Below, piece by piece: positions 58,004-64,000 of a stretch of DNA of 64,000 bases. A program made the position numbers and the translations under genes. The notes under the pieces were generated by a model. The model had not been told where the DNA came from. It saw nothing but the letters and a program-made list of their open reading frames with translations, and did not search any database. Source of the DNA: Frigoribacterium sp. PhB116 (lineage in GTDB: Bacteria > Actinomycetota > Actinomycetes > Actinomycetales > Microbacteriaceae); contig NZ_SOBE01000001.1 of assembly GCF_004364285.1 (NCBI RefSeq), forward strand, positions 186,001-250,000, written 5' to 3'. The number at the start of each line of letters is the position of its first letter. Position 1 is the first letter of the stretch.

Positions 58004-58908
58004 GAGACGTTGTGCACGGCGTGCACCGGTCGTCGCCAGCCGAGGATCGCCTCGACCATGCGGGCGGCGTCGACGGCCGCTCGGGCGTCGTGCATCCGCA
58101 CGATGCGGGCGCCGAGGAACACGCTGGCGACGGCGGCCGCCAGCGAGCCGGCGAGGCGGTCGGGCTTGGCTCGATCGAGGGACTCGCCGACGAAGTCCTT
58201 GTTCGAGACCGCCGCGAGCACGGGGTGCCCGAGCCCGGCGACCTCGCCGAGACGGCGGGTCAGCTCGAGGGTGTGGACGGTCGTCTTGTTGAGGTCGTGG
58301 CCGGGGTCGACGATGATCTGGTCCTCCCGGACACCGTGGGCGAGGGCGACGTCGACGCGTCGGGCGAGGAGGTCGGCCACCTCGTGGGCGACGTCGTCGT
58401 AGTGCGGCCGCGGGTGCGGTCGCCGCGGGGCGGCGAGGCTGTGCGTGACGACCAGGGTCGCACCGCTGTGGGCGACGACGTCGGCGAGGCGCGGATCGTG
58501 CAGCCCGGTGGTGTCGTTGACGACCCCTGCCCCGGCCTCGATCACCGCGGCGGCGACCTCCGGCCGGAACGTGTCGACCGAGATGACGACGTCGGACACG
58601 GCGGCGAGGGCCTGGACGACCGGCAGCACCCGGTCGAGCTCGTCGGCAGCCGACAGCTCGGGGCCCGGCGCGAAGGGGACGCCCCCGATGTCGACCCAGT
58701 CGGCCCCCGCCTCGGCCGCGTCGACGGCCGCCTGCACGGCCGAGTCGAGCGCGAACGTGCGGCCCTGGTCGAAGAAGGAGTCGGGGGTGCGGTTGACGAC
58801 GGCCATCACGGCCACCTGTCGGGAGAAGTCGAAGGTGCGGCGTCCGATCGTGCGCACCGGGAGGCGCAGCGGGGGAGCGATGAAGACCGGGAGTGAGGTC
58901 TCAGGCAC
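58000..58908 (-). CDS. folP: Dihydropteroate synthase-like protein
   Basis: TIM-barrel protein of the dihydropteroate synthase family, which joins p-aminobenzoate to the pterin. The 302-residue product has VMAVVNRTPDSFFDQG near 32-47, VDIGGVPFAPG near 70, SVDTFRPEVAAAVIEAGAGVVNDTTG near 108 and the RMHD end motif. The pterin-loop block reads DPGHDLNKTTVHTLEL where typical enzymes have DPGIGFGK, and the cluster lacks folB and folK. It may be a FolP2-like paralogue with altered function. GTG 58908 starts 8 nt inside folE; the longer upstream frame lies in folE and is not used. Confidence 0.88.
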   Translation of the reverse strand: MPETSLPVFIAPPLRLPVRTIGRRTFDFSRQVAVMAVVNRTPDSFFDQGRTFALDSAVQAAVDAAEAGADWVDIGGVPFAPGPELSAADELDRVLPVVQALAAVSDVVISVDTFRPEVAAAVIEAGAGVVNDTTGLHDPRLADVVAHSGATLVVTHSLAAPRRPHPRPHYDDVAHEVADLLARRVDVALAHGVREDQIIVDPGHDLNKTTVHTLELTRRLGEVAGLGHPVLAAVSNKDFVGESLDRAKPDRLAGSLAAAVASVFLGARIVRMHDARAAVDAARMVEAILGWRRPVHAVHNVS

Positions 58909-59494
58909 GGTCGCCGCCCGCGGTGATGAGCGCGATCGCCTCGGCACGGGCCGCGGGCTCGGCGAGGGCTCCGCGGCTCGCGACGGTGACCGTCGAGCTG
59001 CCGACCTGCCGCGGGCCGCGCGTCGTCACGCAGCCGTGCACGGCGTCGAGGACGACGAGGACCCCGTCGGGGGAGAGGCCCTCGACGAAGGCGTCGGCGA
59101 TCTCCTCGCCGAGGCGCTCCTGCAGCTGGGGCCGCGAGGCCAGGGCGTCGACGACGCGGGGCACGGTGCCGAGGCCGACGATCCGGTCGCCCGGCACGTA
59201 GGCCACGTGCGCCTGGCCCACGAAGGGCAGGAGGTGGTGCTCGCAGACGGACCGGAGCGCGATGCCGCGGACCACCACGAGCTCGCCGAGCTTCTCGGGA
59301 TCGGAGGCGACGGCCGACGAGCGGACGAGCTCGGCGGCGTCGACCTCGAGGCCGGCGAAGAACTCGGCGTACGCCTCGGCGACTCGTCGGGGCGTCGAGA
59401 GGAGCCCCTCGCGGGTGCCGTCCTCGCCGACGGCCGCGAGGATCTCGGTGACGGCCGCCTCGATGCGGGGACGGTCGACGGGAGGCGGGGTCAT
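58901..59494 (-). CDS. folE: GTP cyclohydrolase I
   Basis: Converts GTP to 7,8-dihydroneopterin triphosphate, the first pterin. The 197-residue product has the zinc motif SVCEHHLLPFVGQAHVAYVPG near 84, the VGLGTVPRVVDALASRPQLQERL block near 108 and VHGCVTTRG near 155, the second zinc Cys. Residues match the classical Zn-dependent FolE type. ATG 59494 lies 6 nt after CAAGAT on the minus strand, so the mRNA may be leaderless. It is translationally coupled to folP. Confidence 0.96.
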   Translation of the reverse strand: MTPPPVDRPRIEAAVTEILAAVGEDGTREGLLSTPRRVAEAYAEFFAGLEVDAAELVRSSAVASDPEKLGELVVVRGIALRSVCEHHLLPFVGQAHVAYVPGDRIVGLGTVPRVVDALASRPQLQERLGEEIADAFVEGLSPDGVLVVLDAVHGCVTTRGPRQVGSSTVTVASRGALAEPAARAEAIALITAGGDRA

Positions 59495-59565
59495 CTCGCC
59501 ATCTTGCCAGGTGGCCAGCTCGGGCCCTGCGCACCGGAGGTAGGTTCTCAGGAGGCCTGGGGGAG

Positions 59566-60141
59566 TCAGCGGGAGTCGTCGCCGGGGGAGCCGTGCTGCT
59601 CGGCGGGGCGCGCCTCGTGGTGTCGCCGACCGGGGCTGCGCCGCTCCTCCTTCATCTCGGACTCGAAGACGTGCCGTCTGCCGCCCGCGAGGGCGTCGCG
59701 CACGGTCTTCTCGCTGCGCCGGAACTCCGACCAGTACGTGTCGTCGTAGTCCTCGACGATCTGGAACGTCCAGCGGCCCTCGACGACGTTGCGCCCGACC
59801 AGGTCGCGCTCGAGGGCGTCGGCGTGCTCGTCGTGGCCGGCCTCGCGGAGCAGGTCGACCGCCTCCCCGAGAGCCAGGTCGGCCTTGCCGGTGAGCCGGT
59901 GGAAGCCGTAGAGCAGGCCTCGGGCGTGCTCCACGACCTCGAGCGCCTCGGAGAGCTTGCCGAGGGCGGCGATCGTCGCGTCGTCGACGCCGTCGGGTCG
60001 GAGGTGGGCGGCGTCGGGGGTCTCGTCGTCGGGCATGGGGCGACTGAACACCGGGAGGCTGTCGGGCGGCAGGGAGGAGGGGGTACGGATCGGCGTCGCG
60101 GCGGGCCGGACGGGGAGCGGTCCGGACAGGCAAGCTGACAT
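59566..60141 (-). CDS. Conserved hypothetical alpha-helical protein
   Basis: I do not recognise a characterised family. The product (191 residues from ATG 60141) has a Pro/Ser-rich N-terminus to about 35, then a soluble helical core beginning LGKLSEALEVVEHARGLLYGFHRLTGKADLAL, an acidic Tyr/Trp block (VEDYDDTYWSEFRRSEKTV) and a very basic His/Arg-rich tail. ATG 60141 is supported by GATAAT exactly 7 nt upstream; ATG 60036 is an alternative that would drop the Pro-rich part. It lies between the Nudix gene and folE, same strand. Confidence 0.65.
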   Translation of the reverse strand: MSACLSGPLPVRPAATPIRTPSSLPPDSLPVFSRPMPDDETPDAAHLRPDGVDDATIAALGKLSEALEVVEHARGLLYGFHRLTGKADLALGEAVDLLREAGHDEHADALERDLVGRNVVEGRWTFQIVEDYDDTYWSEFRRSEKTVRDALAGGRRHVFESEMKEERRSPGRRHHEARPAEQHGSPGDDSR

Positions 60142-60154
60142 AATGTGCATTATC
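60140..60154 (-). promoter_or_regulatory. -10 GATAAT within an inverted repeat
   Basis: ATAATG-TG-CATTAT (60140-60153) is a 6+2+6 inverted repeat. On the minus strand it contains GATAAT (60154-60149), followed by 7 nt and the ATG of the hypothetical protein; a regulator bound here would cover both -10 and start. Confidence 0.5.
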
Positions 60155-60187
60155 AGCGCGCACCGGGAGAGCCGAGAGGGGTGCTCC

Positions 60188-60643
60188 TCAGCCTCGTGAG
60201 AGCACGTCGCGCAGCAGCGACGTCAGGTCGGTCGGCTCGACCGGCTCGGCGGTCGACTCGAGCTCGTCGAGCGACCACCAGCGAGACTCGAGGATGTCGA
60301 CGCGCTCGTCGTCGGTCCAGCCCGAGTCGACGACCTCGAAGTGCGGCAGCCGCACGACGAAGAACTCGGCGTGGCCGTGCGTGTGGTCCGCGTCGTCCCA
60401 CGGCACCTCGAAGTCGTCGACCCGCACGACGGGCCCGACGTCGGTGACGACCTGGCCGGTCTCCTCGAGCAGCTCCCGCACCGCGGCCTGCGGGTGGTCC
60501 TCACCCGGGTCGACTCCCCCGCCGGGCGTGATCCACCGGGAGGACCCGCTCGTGTCGGGCGCCTTCGTCCGCATCAGCAGCAGGCGGTCGTCCTCGTCGA
60601 GGACGAGGAGGCGGGAGGTCGGTCGGACGACGCGCTCGGTCAC
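60188..60643 (-). CDS. Nudix hydrolase
   Basis: Cleaves a nucleoside diphosphate linked to another group. The 151-residue product carries a complete Nudix box, GGGVDPGEDHPQAAVRELLEETGQVV (near 40-65), in a standard single domain. Substrate is unknown. It stands 13 nt after the SDR gene and two genes before folE, so dihydroneopterin triphosphate pyrophosphatase, the step after FolE, is one candidate activity; general housekeeping is another. GTG 60643 is the start. Confidence 0.85.
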   Translation of the reverse strand: MTERVVRPTSRLLVLDEDDRLLLMRTKAPDTSGSSRWITPGGGVDPGEDHPQAAVRELLEETGQVVTDVGPVVRVDDFEVPWDDADHTHGHAEFFVVRLPHFEVVDSGWTDDERVDILESRWWSLDELESTAEPVEPTDLTSLLRDVLSRG

Positions 60644-60656
60644 GAGGTGCCCCGTC

Positions 60657-61424
60657 TCAGACCAGCGGGGCGAAGTCGCTCGTGTCGCCCACGTAGCGCG
60701 TGTGGTCGGCGGGGATCGGGTCGACCGCGGCCGAGGCCACCTCGGCGGCGAACTCGGCGACGTTGTACAGCTTGCCGGCGCTCTCCTTCCGCGACGAGAT
60801 CGCGCCCGGGTTCGAGCGCTCGAGCAGCGTCGCGGTGATCGTGCCCTCGATCATGTCGCCCGAGACGACGACGAACTCGACGCCGGCGGCCTCGAGCTGC
60901 GGCAGCATCTCGCGCAGGGCGTCCTCCCCCGCGCGCTTGCTGAGAGCGACGGGCAGGTACTCGGGCATCGTCTCGGTCGTGCGGATGAAGTGCGCCTGGT
61001 GGCTCGTGACGAACACGACGCGCGAGCCGGGCGCCATCAGCGGCAGGGCCGCCGTGAGCAGGGCGACCTGCGCGTCGCGGTTGAGCTTGAGCGCGTAGTC
61101 CTCGGCCATGCCCGTCTCCATTCCGCCGGAGGCGTTCATGACGAGGACGTCGAGGCCGCCGAACACGTCGCGGACCTGCGCGAACATGGCGTCCAGGCTC
61201 TCGGCGTCGGTGAGGTCGGCGCCGACGGCGATCGCCTCGCCGCCCGCGGCCTCGATCTTGCCGACGAGCTGGAGCGCACGCTTCTCCTTGTTGCGGTAGT
61301 TGACGACCACGCGGGCGCCGGCCTCGGCGAGGTAGCCGACCGTGTCGGCGCCGATGCCCCGGGACGAGCCGGTGACGAGGGCGCGCTTGCCGGTGAGGGA
61401 TCCTGCGGCGAGGGGGTTGGACAC
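60657..61424 (-). CDS. Short-chain dehydrogenase/reductase with atypical active site
   Basis: A 255-residue Rossmann protein with the cofactor motif VTGSSRGIG near 17-25, NASGG near 97 (the NNAG equivalent) and Ser141 in VFVTSHQ. The YxxxK motif is not intact: Lys163 lies in VALSK, so position 159 is Val; the nearest Tyr is 156 in PEYLPV. It may use a shifted Tyr or have lost normal catalysis. The substrate is unknown. GTG 61424 follows CTGGAG. It would be the first gene of the minus-strand run leading to folE. Confidence 0.85.
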   Translation of the reverse strand: MSNPLAAGSLTGKRALVTGSSRGIGADTVGYLAEAGARVVVNYRNKEKRALQLVGKIEAAGGEAIAVGADLTDAESLDAMFAQVRDVFGGLDVLVMNASGGMETGMAEDYALKLNRDAQVALLTAALPLMAPGSRVVFVTSHQAHFIRTTETMPEYLPVALSKRAGEDALREMLPQLEAAGVEFVVVSGDMIEGTITATLLERSNPGAISSRKESAGKLYNVAEFAAEVASAAVDPIPADHTRYVGDTSDFAPLV

Positions 61425-61599
61425 GGTGGGCTCCAGACTGTCGTGGGGGCGTACGGCGGGTCGCGACGGACCGCCTCGAGACTATCGGTCCCCGTCCGGC
61501 TGCCGGCCGCCCCTGGTACGTTCATGGGCACAGTGCGTCGACGACACCGTGCACGGACCACGTAGTGGGTCGACCGCACGCGAGACGAAGGAGGCCGAC

Positions 61600-62064
61600 G
61601 TGGACGTCGTCACCCAATGGGCGTGGCTGATCTGGATCGGGCTGCTCCTCGTCTTCGTCGTGGTCGAGGTCACGACCCTCGAGCTCACGTTCCTCATGCT
61701 GGCCATCGGCAGCGCGGGCGGCCTGCTGGCCGGCCTCTTCGGCGCTCCATGGTGGCTCCAGATCCTCGTCGCCGGGCTGATCGCCGTCCTGTTGCTCTTC
61801 ACCGTCCGGCCTCCCCTGCTGCGGGCACTTGGCAAGGGCGGAGACCCGACGCCGAGCAACCTGGCTGCGCTCATGGGGATCCGCGGCACCGTCGTGGTCC
61901 CCATCGGCGTCGACGGCGGCCAGGTGAAGCTCGCCAACGGCGAGACCTGGACGGCCCGCCTCCTCCCTCCTCCCCCGGCCTCGGCCGGCATCGTCCTCGA
62001 CACCGGCGCGCCGGTCGTCGTCACCGCCATCGAGGGGTCGACCGCCCTGGTCGTCCCCGCCTGA
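61600..62064 (+). CDS. NfeD-like membrane protein
   Basis: A 154-residue protein with an N-terminal helix (AWLIWIGLLLVFVVVEVTTL), two more hydrophobic segments to about 72 and a C-terminal OB-fold-like domain (GIRGTVVVPIGVDGGQVKLANGETW). It is the short NfeD form that partners SPFH/stomatin proteins in the membrane. AAGGAGG precedes GTG 61600, and it is followed after 11 nt by the SPFH gene, which supports the pairing. Confidence 0.88.
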   Translation: MDVVTQWAWLIWIGLLLVFVVVEVTTLELTFLMLAIGSAGGLLAGLFGAPWWLQILVAGLIAVLLLFTVRPPLLRALGKGGDPTPSNLAALMGIRGTVVVPIGVDGGQVKLANGETWTARLLPPPPASAGIVLDTGAPVVVTAIEGSTALVVPA

Positions 62065-62075
62065 AGGGACTGACC

Positions 62076-63191
62076 ATGGACCCCACCACCATCGTGACCG
62101 TCGTCGTCGTCGCGATCGTCGTCGTTTTCGTGCTCGTCGTGCTGTTCCGAGCCGTGCGGATCATCCCGCAGGCCAGCGCCGGCGTCGTCGAGCGCCTCGG
62201 CAAGTACCACAAGACCCTCATGCCGGGGCTGAACCTGCTCGTCCCCTTCATCGACCGGGTCCGGCCGCTGATCGACATGCGCGAGCAGGTCGTCTCGTTC
62301 CCGCCGCAGCCGGTCATCACCGAGGACAACCTGGTCGTCTCCATCGACACGGTCGTGTACTTCCAGGTGACGGACGCCCGGGCGGCGACCTACGAGATCG
62401 CCAACTACCTCGGTGCCGTCGAGCAGCTGACCACGACGACCCTCCGCAACGTCGTCGGCGGTCTCAACCTCGAAGAGGCCCTCACGAGCCGGGACAACAT
62501 CAACGGCCAGCTCCGCATCGTCCTCGACGAGGCCACCGGCAAGTGGGGCATCCGCGTCGGACGCGTCGAGCTCAAGGCGATCGACCCGCCCCTGTCCATC
62601 CAGGACTCGATGGAGCAGCAGATGCGCGCCGAGCGCAACCGCCGCGCTGCCATCCTCACCGCCGAGGGCACGAAGCAGTCGCAGATCCTCGAGGCCGAGG
62701 GCTCGCGCCAGTCCGCCATCCTCCGCGCCGAGGGCGAGGCCCGGGCACAGGTGCTGCGGGCGCAGGGCGAGGCCGAGGCCATCGACACCGTCTTCAACGC
62801 CATCCACCTCGGCGACCCCGACCCGAAGCTGCTCGCCTACCAGTACCTCCAGACGCTGCCGAAGCTCGCCGAGGGCTCGGCGAACAAGCTCTGGATCATC
62901 CCGAGCGAGCTGACCGAGGCGCTCAAGGGCATCGGCTCGGGCTTCTTCGCCCCGAAGGACCCAGCGGCGCCCGGCTGGGTCGACCGCGGCACGACGAAGG
63001 TGTCCGACACCGAGCAGACACCTGACCTCGCCACCACGGTCGACCTCGGCAGCGAGCCCGACCTGGGCTTCCCGACCGTCACACGTCCCGGGGTCGGTGA
63101 CCTGCCGGGGTCCGCCGGCACGACCGGCACGACCGGCTCCTCCGACGGCAGCACGGACGTGCCGCCCGCCGCTCCCCCGGCCGCTCCCTAG
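62076..63191 (+). CDS. SPFH/band 7 (stomatin-paraslipin) protein
   Basis: Membrane microdomain scaffold. The 371-residue product has an N-terminal helix (about 6-26), the band-7 domain (IIPQASAGVVERLGKYHKTLMPGLNLLVPFIDRV; SIDTVVYFQVTDARAATYEI), a coiled coil rich in Ala/Glu/Arg (about 188-230) and a Gly/Thr/Ser/Pro-rich tail of about 60 residues. It pairs with the NfeD protein upstream, probably forming a membrane-organising complex. Its TAG stop shares one base with the next start. Confidence 0.93.
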   Translation: MDPTTIVTVVVVAIVVVFVLVVLFRAVRIIPQASAGVVERLGKYHKTLMPGLNLLVPFIDRVRPLIDMREQVVSFPPQPVITEDNLVVSIDTVVYFQVTDARAATYEIANYLGAVEQLTTTTLRNVVGGLNLEEALTSRDNINGQLRIVLDEATGKWGIRVGRVELKAIDPPLSIQDSMEQQMRAERNRRAAILTAEGTKQSQILEAEGSRQSAILRAEGEARAQVLRAQGEAEAIDTVFNAIHLGDPDPKLLAYQYLQTLPKLAEGSANKLWIIPSELTEALKGIGSGFFAPKDPAAPGWVDRGTTKVSDTEQTPDLATTVDLGSEPDLGFPTVTRPGVGDLPGSAGTTGTTGSSDGSTDVPPAAPPAAP

Positions 63192-63982
63192 TGGGGCCGG
63201 CCCGCGCCTCCGTCTGGTTCGAGGGTCCGACACCGCGGGTGCTGGCGCATCGAGGCCTGGCACTCGACGTGCCCGAGAACACGACGGCGTCGTTCCTGCA
63301 GGCCGTCGCGGCCGGCGCGCTCTACGTCGAGACCGACGTCCACTCGACCAGCGACGGCGTCGCCGTCGTGAGCCACGATCCTGACCTCTCGCGGGTCGCT
63401 GGCCGCGACGTGTCGGTACGCGACCTGACCCTGGCCGAGGTCCGGCTGGTCCGACTCGAGGACGGCTACGAGATGCCGACCCTGGAGGAGGCGCTGGACG
63501 CGTTCCCCGAGACGCGCTTCAACATCGACGTCAAGGTCGCCGAGGCCGTCGACCCGACGATCGAGGCGGTGAGGCGTGCCCGCGCCGAGCACCGCGTGCT
63601 GCTCACGTCGTTCGACCAGCGCATCCGACGACGGGTGCTGGCGGGCCTCCCCGGCGTCGCCACCTCGGCGTCGTCCTGGGGAGTCGTCGCCGTCGTCGCC
63701 CTCGGCGCCGTGCCCGTCACGGCGCTCCGGCGACGGCTGACGGCCCGTGCGCTCCGCGGCTGCGGGGCCGTGCAGGTGCCCGAGCGCCAGGGCCCGGTCC
63801 GCGTCGTCACCCGTCGCCGCGTCCGCGATCTCGAGGCGATCGGCGTCGAGACCCACGTGTGGACCGTCAACGACCCCGTCGCCATGCGCCGTCTGCTCGC
63901 CCTCGGCGTGCACGGACTCGTGTCCGACAGGGCCGATCTCGCCCTAGCGGAGGTGCGGGCCGCCACTGCCAGGGCACTGTGA
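63191..63982 (+). CDS. Glycerophosphodiester phosphodiesterase
   Basis: Hydrolyses glycerophosphodiesters to glycerol 3-phosphate and an alcohol. The 263-residue product has the GDPD signature VLAHRGLALDVPENTTASFLQAV near 17 with its catalytic His, ETDVHSTSDGVAVVSHDPDLSRV near 47 (metal Glu/Asp and His), FNIDVKV near 111 and VWTVNDPVAMRRLLALGVHGLVSDR at the end. No signal peptide is visible, so it is probably cytoplasmic. GTG 63191 shares one base with the upstream TAG. Confidence 0.93.
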   Translation: MGPARASVWFEGPTPRVLAHRGLALDVPENTTASFLQAVAAGALYVETDVHSTSDGVAVVSHDPDLSRVAGRDVSVRDLTLAEVRLVRLEDGYEMPTLEEALDAFPETRFNIDVKVAEAVDPTIEAVRRARAEHRVLLTSFDQRIRRRVLAGLPGVATSASSWGVVAVVALGAVPVTALRRRLTARALRGCGAVQVPERQGPVRVVTRRRVRDLEAIGVETHVWTVNDPVAMRRLLALGVHGLVSDRADLALAEVRAATARAL

Positions 63983-64000
63983 GCGGACTGTGAATCCGTC

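Overview
The window is about 64 kb of very GC-rich actinobacterial chromosome, densely packed and almost entirely core genes. B-type cytochrome bcc-aa3 genes, a dcw cluster joined to sepF/yggT/wag31, class II DAHP synthase and the DUF3040, DUF3043 and Rv2175c families all point to Actinomycetia. Gene content and the style of FtsQ and MurE suggest Microbacteriaceae (Curtobacterium/Frigoribacterium-like), but the genus is an inference. From memory, much of the order from 840 to 31344 mirrors M. tuberculosis Rv2187 to Rv2144c, and trpD/ctaE/qcrCAB plus ctaC/ctaF mirrors Rv2192c-Rv2200c. I see no prophage, IS element, CRISPR array, rRNA or tRNA.

Layout. 1-785: 5' end of a ParA-type ATPase (minus) and a peptide deformylase. 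840-11746: acyl-CoA synthetase, ROK glucokinase, acyltransferase, DAHP synthase, a PASTA Ser/Thr kinase, a LysM cell-wall protein, an Rv2175c-like DNA-binding protein, a polyprenyl synthase and a DUF3040 protein. 11985-31344: the division and cell-wall cluster mraZ-rsmH-ftsL-ftsI-murE-murF-mraY-murD-ftsW-murG-murC-ftsQ-ftsZ-yggS-sepF-yggT-wag31-lspA, most junctions being 4-bp ATGA/GTGA overlaps. 31341-42137: rluD, dnaE, flavin reductase, hisD, nrdR, pyrD, DUF3043, M20 peptidase, erpA. 42345-50796: respiratory chain, ctaCDF facing qcrB-qcrA-qcrC-ctaE across a 1-kb gene-free repeat-bearing spacer. 50915: trpD. 52120-57152: glycerol/dihydroxyacetone use, glpF-glpK divergent from dhaK-dhaL-dhaM around a 14-bp palindrome. 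57221-61424: six minus-strand genes with a pterin/folate flavour (RibD-like reductase, folP, folE, a conserved hypothetical, Nudix, SDR). 61600-63982: NfeD, SPFH protein and a glycerophosphodiesterase.

How the genes work together. The first half makes a cell-wall and division module: MurE/F/D/C build the UDP-muramyl-pentapeptide, MraY and MurG make lipid II, FtsW and FtsI polymerise and cross-link it, FtsQ/L/Z/SepF organise the septum and Wag31 organises the pole. The Ser/Thr kinase, the LysM protein and the Rv2175c-like protein beside it are plausible regulators of that process. The second half holds the respiratory supercomplex and glycerol catabolism feeding it.

The best candidates for something less described are the six-gene pterin-like neighbourhood, a 14-codon micro-ORF bridging murC and ftsQ with GTGA overlaps at both ends, the repeat island between the oxidase operons, and a recurrent architecture in which a TANNNT-like -10 hexamer sits 6-8 nt from the start codon (leaderless mRNAs). 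All rest on reading by eye; nothing was computed or searched.
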